A stretch of DNA of 64,000 nt from Lethocerus indicus (taxonomy: Eukaryota; Arthropoda; Insecta; Hemiptera; Belostomatidae), in NCBI GenBank assembly GCA_019843655.1, contig JACDQD010000010.1:6803637-6867636 (forward strand), read 5' to 3'. Within the stretch, counting starts at the first letter, position 1, and each line of letters opens with the position of its first letter. The position numbers and the translations under genes were made by a program. Below the pieces are notes generated by a model. That model ran no database searches and was not told the DNA's origin. It was given only the letters and a program-made list of their open reading frames with translations. Shown piece by piece: positions 36,048-46,466 of this stretch.

Positions 36048-38484
36048 ATGACCGCGGTGGCCGTGTGCCTGGTCATCCTGCTGGTGGGGGCAGTGCCGAC
36101 ACGCTGCTTCGAGTCGGACCCGTCCGGCAATTCCTCGGGGCCTGTGACGGGGCCGTTCGACCCCGTGTACGCGCTCAGAGCTATCTGGCTGGGTTGCCCT
36201 CCAGACACCAGCGCGACACCAGCAACCACTACGATGAGCTGCCCCGCCCGAGGCGGACCTGGACGTGAGTTGCCAACACTTGTCTTTGTACCGCCATAGT
36301 GCATACTAGTGAGTTCATAAGACACTTAAGGATTACCCAGGTCCGTATACTTAATCAAAATGGGAATTTTGCACTCTATCCCCGGCTCAACAGAACGAAG
36401 ACTTTTAGTCGCTTACGTTTCTATTCTTGACGCAATGCACGAGGTTCCGACTCGTAAGTGTCTCAAAACTCGTTAGGAGCCTACTAGGTGAAGTTTCCAC
36501 TTGGGCATAACGCCGATATTATAACCAGATCGATACGGTAGCGGTGAGCGGAGGAGCCGCGGTACGGACCAGGAGCGTCAAGAGCTCCACCACCGGCACG
36601 ACGGCGAAGACGACGACAGCGGCGACGACTACGACGTCATCGACCACGCCCAAGAGAAAGGATTCCAAGGCGGGCGTCAAGAGGGAGCCCAAGCTGGTGA
36701 CGGAAGTGCCGCTGTTGACGAGGACGACTTCCACGCCGAGACCCGGACCGCCACCCCTCACGACGGCCAAGACCAGGAGGATCTCGATGCTGGCCCGCGA
36801 ACAGACAATATCGGCACACAAGATGGCATCTCTCCCCAACTACGTCTCTACCGAAGGCGGTAAGCATTTCCCGGTATACGGGATCTGCAGATTGCCTCGG
36901 TAATTCGAGAAAGAGAGACGAAATCTCCCGCTTTAACGGGCACACATTACCCAGTTAACCTGCAGATTATCTATTTTCAGCGCATCTAATAAACGCGGGA
37001 GGATAATAAAAATGAAATAAACCCTCAGAGAATATGGGCCGGCCGTGCCAGTTCGAGGGCAATTGGACTTCGGAGACGGCCGGCGTGAAGCTGAGCGCGG
37101 GCCTCGGTCGTTTCGGCGTGCTGAACATGAGGATGGGAGCGGACGCGGGCTGGAAGGAGGAGCCGCTGTTCGAGCAGAAGAGGTGGCGTATCAAGGGCGA
37201 GGCCCCGTTGGGCGAGCTGGGGCCATTCTGCTTGACAGCACTAAACCACAGGGACAACATGCTCGCTACATTTATAGGTCAATATATAATGCGACACATT
37301 GGTTCTCGACGGGTTGGGATACCGTCGATTTTGTGTGTTTCTGTCTCCTTTCGCCGGTTTGGTCTTTCGCTAGGCCGGTTTCGGCCGCTCGCCATCTTCA
37401 GTATCTTCAAACGCTTTTCTAAAAGAAGAGAAAAAACAGACACCAAGACTAAGGCAGACTAAGGAACAGACACACTAAGGCAGGCGTTTCGCCGTTTCTG
37501 TGAAAAGTCGAGCTGTTTCACGCTTTTGGAAAAAAATTCGCCTACTGTAAATAATAATTCAGGCCTCTATAAAGTAAGCCTTCAGGCCGCAAATTATACC
37601 CTCGACGATTTATAGGGTCTTAAAACGCTTTTCTAATAGAAGAGAAAAAAAACAGACACTGAAACTAAGGCAGGCGTTTCGCCGTTTCTGTGAAAAGTCG
37701 GACTTTCACCTGTATCGGCCAAACCGGCTAATACCAACGAACTTGACAGTTGAAAACATTAACGGGAATAACCAACGGACCCTAAACGCAGATCTTAGAG
37801 ACAGGTTTAAGCCTTGCCATACGACAATATAACAAATTTCATCCTAATCCAAACCCTACGAGCAACTACTTGCTCGGTTTATTATTATTATTATTGTAGA
37901 TTTCGTGTGTTTCTGTCTTCTCTCGCTGGTTTGGTCATTTGCTAGACCGGTTTAGGCAGTTCAGTAGCGTTGTTAGTCCCTTTTGGCACTTTGGATGTTT
38001 TTTAGGGGCATCCTCACTGCACTGTCACTGTCACTTGTACTGTGGCGGTTGTCCGTGTGTATATATACGTGTCTTGTTATTGTGTTTTGGGGTGTGTTGT
38101 TTGTCTACTGCATTCTACTGTCGATGATAGTATGAAGGACCGTCCGAATTGAGACCAAATAAGCGGAGTGGAGACAGAAAAATGCAATAGTCATGAATGT
38201 ACTTCGGCTTTCGTAAGGTTTACTAGATACGGCATGGAATTGAGTTTTCAAAATTAAATTGTAGCCTTTTCATCTTATTTCCTTCCTCTCAGGCTATTAT
38301 TTTGGAGCGACCCACGCATGGAAACGTAATTGTAACTGGCGTTTTAGGCGAATGCCGGACGTTCGAGGGCTACGACACGGTGGTCGGAATCTGGGTTGTG
38401 GCTAGACCCGCGCTCGACTACAGGGACACCTACACCGCGCTCACTGTACTCCACGACGTCTTCAGAAAAGACAACCAGCTGTAA
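36048..38484 (+). CDS. Predicted secreted avidin-like domain protein with Thr-rich linker
   Basis: Proposed exons 36048-36264, 36542-36859, 37029-37277 and 38348-38484 join to 306 codons plus stop. A signal peptide (MTAVAVCLVILLVGAVPTRC) opens the protein. Exon 2 encodes a Thr/Ser-rich linker that becomes basic (KRKDSK, KREPK). Exons 3-4 give a C-terminal domain of about 125 residues: CQFEGNWTSETAGVKL, then MLATFIG/ECRTFEG across the splice, VVGIWVVARP and DTYTALTVLHDVFR. By eye this parallels avidin from its first strand (C..TGKWTNDLGS) through FTGQCF, the strand with Trp97, and the last strand. The two cysteines that form the avidin disulfide are both present. Of avidin's biotin contacts, the Trp97 equivalent is kept, while Asn12, Trp70, Trp110 and Asn118 appear changed. 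The exon 3-4 junction is well fixed by this alignment. The exon 1-2 junction is not: the acceptor at 36541 lacks a pyrimidine tract, and another frame looks as coding-like there. Avidin kinship is an inference from pattern, not a search. Confidence 0.62.
36575..36660 (+). repeat. Threonine-codon low-complexity tract
   Basis: ACG/ACC/GCG/GAC-type trinucleotide tract. In the frame that joins to the avidin-like domain it encodes Thr-rich TTGTTAKTTTAATTTTSSTT; in another open frame it reads as an Asp/Glu-rich run. Thr-rich linkers of this type are often O-glycosylated in secreted proteins. Confidence 0.6.
37302..37402 (+). repeat. Arm of dispersed foldback repeat, copy 2, in intron 3
   Basis: Matches the family from 'gggttgggataccgtcgatt' through 'gccggtttcggccgctcgcc' to 'atcttcagtatcttc'. 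It begins about 25 bases after the exon 3 donor. Confidence 0.8.
37403..37895 (+). repeat. Second dispersed repeat, partly duplicated, in intron 3
   Basis: Contains 'aaaacgcttttctaatagaa' and 'aaggcaggcgtttcgccgtt' twice (37403-37515 and 37620-37700). From 37499 onward it is repeated in inverse orientation at 40381-40765. Confidence 0.82.
37896..38135 (+). repeat. Arm of dispersed foldback repeat, copy 3
   Basis: 'gatttcgtgtgtttctgtct', 'agaccggtttaggcagttca', 'ttggcactttggatgttttt', then 'actgcactgtcactgtcact' and 'gtgtcttgttattgtgtttt'. Joined to the preceding repeat through a (TTA)n stretch at about 37878-37895. Confidence 0.82.
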
Positions 38485-39960
38485 ATATATAGTTGGAGAA
38501 AAACAAAGACAGCCCGGTACGAGTCTATTTCATGTAGCATTGATACCTGTTTGCGCCTAGCGCTTCGGGACCCGGTTTGTCGAAAACGGGACGAAATTAG
38601 ATCGCCTCTATCGAGATGTATTTAATTTGACTGGGACGTTAGTCTTTAATTCGGATCGTAAAAGTATCGCAAAGTATGAAAGTACAATACCCAGATTTAA
38701 TTGAAACTGCATAGAACAATTTTATGGGGAAAATTCAAATTTGCAATACAATAAATATTTATTTTTTAGAATTAAATTTTATTTCAATAGTATAACGTTT
38801 CATGAGTTGCAAATATTTTCGATATTTGTCTTCACCGTCAACGCGAAATAGAAGTATTAAATTTTAAAACTGTATGATCGATTTTATACAATTTATGGAC
38901 TTACAAACACTTAATCCTTTCGTACCGTACGGTTAAAATATATATTAAACGATGCGAAGTTTGATAATATCTGATTGGGTTTGGATAGAATTTCTTTTGT
39001 ACGGAAAGTTGAAAAATTAAACATTGATGAAATTTTATAACTCCGCCCCCACTTGAAGTGTTTGAATAATGCAGTGTTCTCGCCTAATGGGAGATTCATC
39101 TTTGATCTAAACCAAATGGAGTGTGAACAATTTACTTTCAGTTTTATTCCAACACCCCGATAAAATCCCTATTTAAAAGCCGGCCACGAATTAGCTATTT
39201 GCGCGTCCGATAATTTTTGAAATAACAAATAAGTGCGAAACGCGTATGTATAATATACATACCAATCTTTTGTTGAAAATCAACTCTCGAACTGTAATTA
39301 AAGATTCTATACTGAGATTTGTCCAATACTTAACCGGAATGAAAACGGCCACGATAAAACCCCGATTCCTAGACCTGTTTCTGCAATAAAGTTTCCATTC
39401 GAAGCGACTTGAATAACAAACTGGATGAAATGTGATGTGATTAATATCGTTGTCTATATATTTCAATTAAATAAATATTTGCTCATCGATCGTAAACTTC
39501 AATTTATTTCAAACTTTATATTCGTACGGTGTCCACAGTTTCTTAATAAAAATAAAAATCGAAATGGTATTCGGGTACTTTATTTCTTTTTAAGTTTGAG
39601 TATATATAAAAAATTACAAAATGTATAATTATATTTCGTCGGAATAAAATCAGTAGGTTCATTTACCCAAGGGACGCCGTTTGAAAACCAAAACTGCAAT
39701 TTCGCATTTCCACAGGTCTGTGAAATTCGCATAATTTTATGGGACAATTACCGCGTTAATGTTGGGCTGTAAAAGGAATTTTATTCCACAATAATGAAAT
39801 AATTTTTGTACATTCAACACCGATTAATTCAGATCGGCGCAACCGGTAATAATCTCTGGGAATTGTTATTATTATTCGTCGGGAAGGTTGAATCGACGAA
39901 GGCAAATAATTGAATCAATATTATCAACTTTTATAGTGCTAGTAAAATAATAATAATAAT
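38485..39960. other. 3' flank of avidin-like gene, nothing else recognised
   Basis: AT-rich, no coding sequence seen. An AATAAA at 38749 (within 'caataaatattta') is a possible poly(A) signal for the avidin-like gene. Confidence 0.4.
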
Positions 39961-39971
39961 TAGTTTAAACT

Positions 39972-40378
39972 ACCTGTTTTGTGGTCTGCGTGGGGTTGGG
40001 ATACCGTAGATTTCGTGTTTCTATCTCCTCTCGCTGGTTTGGTCTTTTGCTAGACCGGTTTCGGCTACTCGCCATTTTCAGTAGCGGTGTTAGTCACTTT
40101 TGGCACTTTGGATGTTTTTCGGCCATCCTCACTGCACTGTCACTGTCACTTGTACTGTGACAGACAAACAACATCCCCCAAAAACACAATAACAAGACAC
40201 GTATATATACACACGACAAACACACAATCACCACAGTACAAGTGACAGATTGCAGTGAGGATGCCCCTAAAAAACATCCAAAGTGTCAAAAGTGACTAAC
40301 ACCGCTACTGAAGGTGGCGAGCGGCCGAAACCGGTCTAGTAAAAGACCAAACCAGCAAGAGAAATCTACAATAATAAT
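39972..40378. mobile_element. Complete foldback element, copy 4
   Basis: A near-complete inverted repeat. The left arm runs 'ggttgggataccgtagattt' ... 'gaccggtttcggctactcgc' ... 'ggcactttggatgtttttcg'; the right arm is its complement ending 'gaaatctac'. The arms are about 170-190 bp with a short centre rich in CA ('caataacaagacacgtatat'). No coding capacity. The structure is that of a long-terminal-inverted-repeat MITE or foldback element. Confidence 0.85.
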
Positions 40379-40770
40379 AATAAACCGCGCTCTTGTTGTC
40401 CGAAGTTAGTAGGGTTTGGATTAGGTTGAAATTTGTTATATTGTCATATGGCAAGGCTTAAACTTGACGTTAAGATCTGCGTTTAGGGTCCGTTGGTTAT
40501 TCTCATTAATGTTTTCGACTGTCAAGTACGTTGGTATTCGCCGGTTTGGCCGATACAGGAGAAAGTTCGACTTTTCACAGAAACGGCGAAACGCCTGCCT
40601 TAGTGTCAGTGTCTGTTTTTTTTCTCTTCTTTTAGAAAAGCGTTTTAAGACCCTATAAATCATCGAGGGTATAATTTGCGGCCTGAAGGCTTAATTTATA
40701 GAGGCCTGAATTATTATTTACAGTAGGCGAATTTTTTTCCAAAAGCGTGAAACAGCTCGGTGAAATTCCC
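40379..40770 (-). repeat. Inverted copy of the intron-3 repeat
   Basis: Complement of 37499-37880: 'aacttgacgttaagatctgc', 'cagaaacggcgaaacgcctg', 'gaaaagcgttttaagaccct', 'ggcctgaattattatttaca'. Together with the adjoining foldback arm it forms an inverted repeat of roughly 600 bp with the avidin-like intron insert. Confidence 0.85.
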
Positions 40771-41865
40771 CGCCCCCGCCACCCTACGGAACCGGTTTTA
40801 CCCCCTTAAGGCGGACACTAACTCTAATTTGCGACTTGTGGGAGCGAAACGGAATAGTTTAGCTTTGAGACTGTATAAATAAACATTGGGCCGCGGTTAA
40901 AACGCCATTATTTTTTAAACGCGGCGGTGAAAACGCGCTCCATATACGCCATTAGGCCTCGAAATTTCTGCCCGTCATTAGGGCGAGTGGAGAGAGAGAG
41001 TTATTGTAGGATATGATATTGTAGGATTAGATAGCTATTTGTCCTAATTTTAAACAGAAACTAATCCAAGATCGACTTGAAATCAACTCTCATTGAATGT
41101 AACAAAGATGTGTAACAAGAGTGTAACAAAGATGTTTTAATTCTATTTTGCAATCACGTTTAACCTTACACTGTACCAGTAAAAAAGGACTGATATTAAA
41201 CTGAAGAATTTAATATCATTTACATTAAAATGTGTACGCTAAAAAAAATTGCACTATTCATTTGATGTAGAGGAACGTATACCTTTAGCCAAGTGTGTCA
41301 AATCCATTGAACAATTAATAAATTTGTATTAATTATTTTTTAACGCACGTCATGATTTTTGGACTCTTCACAAATTAATTATTATTGTCTATAATTTTTC
41401 TGATAATTTAACAGTTTATATAATAAGTAATCAGTTTTATTTTAAATGTTTATTGGGGACTGAAGGTCACATTCCTTCTACGGGTACTGTTCTGGCATAT
41501 GGATACGATTTCGATTTGTATTGACAAATTTTCATTGAATGTTGCAGTTCTCGAGCGTCGACTAGTTTAATCCTCAATTTCTTTTTCAAAACTATTACTT
41601 CCACAAATCCGTATTACCCAGTTGTGGATAGTGGCTTGGCAATTAGTGCTACCGGGCGTGACAGTGAGCACTGTTATAATTACAGCTTGTTCCGTAAACT
41701 GAGGGAACAAAACTGTTTACCGTAAAGCAGATACAGTTCCCCGATCGCTAATCGTCGGGTATTTCCTTCACGAGCTACCGCCGAACATTTTACGATCTCA
41801 ACTTGCCGGTTTCGCGCCCTCTCGCCTGTCCAACCAGGTTCTTCTTCGTCGGTCTAGTTCGTATA

Positions 41866-41896
<31 letters not shown>

Positions 41897-43470
41897 TATT
41901 TTATCGCGAGAGCTTTCATTTTCAGAGCGTATCAGAGCGGTTCAGGTATATCCTTGCGGGGGGGGGGGGTGACACGAACGGGGCGCGAGGTAAGAGAGTG
42001 TTCAATTTCGTGACGGCTTTTCGGCGGTATGCAGAAGGGTGGAAATACTGAAGAATATGGCGAGCAACAGAGACCGGAGAAAATCGCCCCCCGGTAGACT
42101 CTACCTCACTCGCATATCCCCGTATACCTTTCTCGGTGTCCCGGCACATCCCCACGCACAGTAGTACTCTGTTATAAACAAGTACGCTTTTATTTACCAG
42201 GAATCCCGGGATATACCAGTACGCCAGGAATGAGTTGTGGACTGGATAGAAAAAAAGGAATCACACAAAAAGAGAGAGAGAGAGAGAGAAAAAAACATAA
42301 ATAAGAGGACTTTCACGAAAGACCGATTTATACGGGGAGGTTGGGTGAAAGTACGTGAGATCCGAAATTGCGCTGTTCCGACGGAATTGGGAATCGGTAG
42401 AACGGCGGATCTGTTTATTCGGGCGATTTGCCGTTTAGGCCGATCGGTTAAGACCCCATTCAGCATTAGTCATCCCCCGTTCCCTGCGACAATTCCCCAA
42501 CGGTAAAACCCTCTATCAGATTTATGAATGGAGCCAGGTGTCAAATAGAATTGAAATAATGAAAAATTGTGATGTCGAAGCGGGGACAAGAAAACATTAA
42601 ACCATTGGGTAAATAATTCAATTATTGCCAGATTAAAAAAAAGGCTTAATTTCAAAGAAACCGTCCTTGGTAATATATACATAAATATGCGTATATATTG
42701 ACCCCGTGAGCTCCCGGTAGTTTCTACCCTACCTGGACTTCTCCAGTGCACAGTAGCACTCCGTTACATTTATATTCATAAAATAGAGTCGAGCACCATT
42801 TCGACTGTAGCCGCGTAAAAGTGTAAGTTATATATAAGGGATCAAACATTTTAATTTTATTCCGTAGCATTTTCTTATAACCCGTTGACCCAGCTCTTGC
42901 GTTACTAGGTGAAATGGGTCCGGATATTAAACGGTCGTTTGGGGGAACGGTGACAGTCGGCTGCTAATAATGACCGCAGTCCCAGGTATATTTCCCAGGG
43001 CGCCATCGGAGGCGCTATTACTTTCTAATAGAACCTCGAGGGAACCGGTAGGAACAGGTGTCTGGATTCTGCCGCTCGCACACCTGTCGGCCTTGACTGT
43101 CAACTCAGGATAGCTATTTATAGACTTTTAATTCGGGACTTAACCCTCGATTATAAGATCGATGTTAGTCATCTCACACAGCTGATTTCGTATACACCCC
43201 ATCGATTTGTTGAAATATATTAATACTCTACCCAGGGCGTTATAACTTTTTTAGCTTTTTATAACCCCAGCCAAATATATCATTTTTCAGTTTCCCTCAT
43301 CGTCGAAAACGATCGACCGCCCATTAAGCCTTGCAGTAAATATGTCTTTTCTTCGTAATATCTCTACTTTATTATAAGACCTTTGCTACCAAAAGTCCAT
43401 AACATTATCCAACCGGAAGTTAGTGATAAATCAAGTCCAGGTCGCGGAAACCATTCAGTTATAATATTAT
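40771..43470. other. Spacer with microsatellites
   Basis: No gene supported. Contains a (CT)n run at 41865-41892, a G-run at 41959-41968, and an (AG)n run at 42269-42288. Overlapping open frames around 42194-42506 are on both strands and lack domains. Confidence 0.4.
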
Positions 43471-44960
43471 TTCAGAGAAACGGAATAGCGCCGGGGTGAG
43501 TCGCGTTATTTTTCTGAAGCCTACTACAGGGAATCCAATGATTTATATAGAACTGGAATGATGTTAAATGCTCAAAAAGCAATTTCATTGACACTTGAAA
43601 TGCTCCGTCGGCATCAAGCGCGGAAGCGGTTCGTGTTCCTGTCGCATCCGTCTTTTCTGTGATCTTTCTCTCGATTTTCTGAAGGCTTTCGCTCCTGCGC
43701 GGATCGCACCCGTACAGCGTGCGGCCGGGGTCTTTGTTTCGATTGCCGAAGGATGTGAACATCGAAACTGGGTCGATGGCTACGTGCGGACGACGCTGTC
43801 CGGCCATATCTCACACGTCGCGACGGCGATAATTTCGGGGGAAAATTTCATCTCGACGGGAAACGTGCCCGGGGAAAGAGCTCGGTCACGGTAGACGTGC
43901 CCTCTCAGAACTTTGGAAGCCGTCGGCTCGGATAACTGGATTAGGACATTCGAAGGGAATCAGTCAAATATATTTGTGTTGAAGATGTTCCAAACGTTTT
44001 TGGAATATCAACGGGGCATTGTTACTTCACACTTTATTACACAGTTTTACGAATTGTAAGTACTGATCGCGTGGACCATAAATCGTATAAAAATTATTTC
44101 ATCTCGTGGAATTTAAAAATGTCAACAATTTTAATGCTCAAAATGTGTCGATTTATTATTAGAGGGAAGTAATAGAAATGTTAGAAGAAATAATTTAAAA
44201 ATAAAAATACAGGGAAGTCATTCATTGTGTGCGAGGAATGCGGCTTGGAGTTATTTATGGCTCCAACCGCCGCCAGCCTGTAATGAGTCCGCGGCCGAAA
44301 ATGGGGCGTCTCACTTGTATTATTCGCCCGATATATATAAACTGGAGCGGTCGTTAAAACTCCCTTAACATCTTGAATCAATACGGAGGAATGCAGAGCG
44401 GGCGCTGTTTCCTCAGTGGTCATTAAGGGCACTTTCTATCGGCCCTCTTTCCCCAGTGGAGGAAACGGTCGAAAGTTTTTTTTTTTTATCACGGGCAGTC
44501 ACATTCCGCATATTACATAAATCTATAGATGTTGACAAACTTTTAACGCTCAGACAGTTATGTGTCGCCAGCCTCCATTAGCAGCCCTCTCGCTAAGAGG
44601 GCTCCAGCTTCATAAAACAGGTACTGCTGATTCACCGCGTAATTCCCCTTTGTTCTCTCACGTTTCATCGCCCGAATTCAGAGATTCCAATCAAACGTAC
44701 TCAGAAACACCGTCCTTAATGAAGAGAATTTTGAATCTCCCTTCACTGATATGCCACACACACGCATACGAATGAAAAATCCTGAATGGAAATATGTAGC
44801 TAGGCTACTCTGCCGGAAATATGAATGCGATATTCCTTAATATTTTCGACTGAATTTTGTTAATATCTGACGGTCTAGTCGTGTTCCAATACAATTGCTA
44901 TAACTACACTCGCTAACGTTCACGACTGCCGAAATTGTAATTGGTTTCGCGAAGGGCGGT
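43471..44960. other. Spacer, nothing certain
   Basis: CpG-rich patch at 43590-43900 with overlapping open frames on both strands, probably chance. At 44676-44726 'cagagattccaatcaaacgt' and 'accgtccttaatg' resemble a very small LINE scrap of the RT family seen elsewhere in the window. Confidence 0.35.
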
Positions 44961-45065
44961 CAGTCTAGATCGGCTCTAGTCTTGGCAGGAATTGCGGCCG
45001 GAGCTCCTTTCTTTTCGACTGAAAGTACACAGTGGAAAACGCCCACGAGACCTAGGGACGGCGTC

Positions 45066-45067
<2 letters not shown>

Positions 45068-45110
<43 letters not shown>
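45068..45110. repeat. (CAG)14 trinucleotide repeat
   Basis: Fourteen perfect CAG units in sequence without a supported gene. Flanking frames are short; I see no splice-framed exon that would make this polyglutamine or polyserine. Confidence 0.9.
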
Positions 45111-45112
<2 letters not shown>

Positions 45113-45637
45113 GCAGGCAGCAGGCAATCTCCCGGCAGACCCGAGGCCGGAATTAAATCTCGAAACGACTTTCACGTAATAACAGGCGGGACCGTCCGCA
45201 AATATCCGGTACCCGGGGCCGAAGATATATACGCTTTGCCACCGCAAGATTTACGGCTCTCTTAAGGCCGGCGGAGCGATCCCGAATTAAAAAAACAAGG
45301 CCTGCCGGCCTAAACCTACATATCTGGAGGAGGTTTCTATTCGGCCGCGGAGGACGCCGTCCGATAGGCGGAAGGGAGGCCCCTTGCCGATTGTTATTTA
45401 TTGCTTTTGTTCGTAATGGGATTCGAGAATCCGGCCGTGAGAATGGAAGGGGAGAAAGCTTACGGGGCAGCGTTCATTTTAAACGAAAACGAGGCTAAGC
45501 ATCGGTTGGAAATTAGTTCAACAATAACTCTGTACACATGATGTCCGTCAATAGAATTAAAAGGATGCCGACGGGTTTCATTTGCCAAGAGAGCGCTTTA
45601 CTTTAACTCTTCAAATTGTTTAAAACATATTGAGGAA

Positions 45638-45850
45638 CACCGTCGATTTCGTGTGTTTCTGTCTCCTCTCGCTGGTTTGGACATTTGCTAAACCGGTTCG
45701 GCTTCTCGTCATTTTCAATAGCGGTGTTAGCCACTTTGGCACTTTGGATGTTTTTTGGGCATCCTCACTGCACTGTCACTGTCACTTGTACTGTGGTGGT
45801 TGTCTGTTTGTCGTGTGTCAAATATGTGTCTTGTTATTGTGCTTTTGGGG
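45638..45850 (+). repeat. Arm of dispersed foldback repeat, copy 5
   Basis: 'gatttcgtgtgtttctgtct', 'gctggtttggacatttgcta', 'ttggcactttggatgttttt', 'cactgcactgtcactgtcac'. It ends about 130 bases before the 70-bp array. Confidence 0.82.
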
Positions 45851-45978
45851 GATATTATTTGTCTTATTTGGGTTGGGAGGGATTTTGTTAATCGGTTTAA
45901 GTCTTTGTCGGATTATCGGTCAAATAAAAAATTATCCAAAATTTTGTGAAAAACGTTTATTGTTAGTAATCTAGTTAA

Positions 45979-46466
45979 TCGGTGCGAGTGCACCCAACGA
46001 ACTTTAGTTAAGTACATTTCCGCACCACCCTCAGGGGGCGCTAGCTTATCGGTGCAAGTGTACCCAACGAACTTTAGTTAAGTACATTTCCGCACCACCC
46101 TCAGGGGGGCGCTAGCTTCTACGGTGCAGGTGGACCCAACGAACTTTAGTTAAGTACATTTCCGCACCACCCTCGGGGGGCGCTAGTTTATCGGTGCAAG
46201 TGTACCCAACGAACTTTAGTTAAGTACATTTCCGCACCACCCTCAGGGGGCGCTAGCTTATCGGTGCAAGTGTACCCAACGAACTTTAGTTAAGTACATT
46301 TCCGCACCACCCTCAGGGGGCGCTAGTTTATCGGTGCAAGTGTACCCAACGAACTTTAGTTAAGTACATTTCCGCACCACCCTCAGGGGGCGCTAGATTA
46401 TCGGTGCGAGTGGACCCAACGAACTTTAGTTAAGTACATTTCCGCACCTCACTCAGGGGGGCGCTA
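45979..46466 (+). repeat. 70-bp tandem repeat array, 7 copies
   Basis: Unit reads CGGTGCAAGTGTACCCAACG, AACTTTAGTTAAGTACATTT, CCGCACCACCCTCAGGGGGC, GCTAGYTTAT in succession. The motif CCCAACGAAC starts at 45993, 46063, 46135, 46205, 46275, 46345 and 46415: a 70-base period with one 72-base copy. Edge copies differ most. Confidence 0.95.

Noticed and set aside
36519..36945. Minus-strand open frames opposite exon 2 of the avidin-like gene
   Set aside because: GC-rich coding DNA often leaves the opposite strand open; no start context, domain or repeat of this frame in other exons.
37034..37462. Single-exon reading of the avidin-like exon 3 beyond 37277
   Set aside because: Past the donor the frame runs into the dispersed foldback repeat, whereas splicing at 37277 to 38348 restores the avidin-like strand order and the second cysteine.
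44960..45247. Open frames reading poly-Leu or poly-Ser through the CAG repeat
   Set aside because: The homopolymers are produced by the (CAG)14 microsatellite in any frame; flanking residues resemble nothing and no exon borders fit.
45979..46466. 70-bp array as a CRISPR array
   Set aside because: The whole 70-base unit is repeated without variable spacers, and the genome is eukaryotic.
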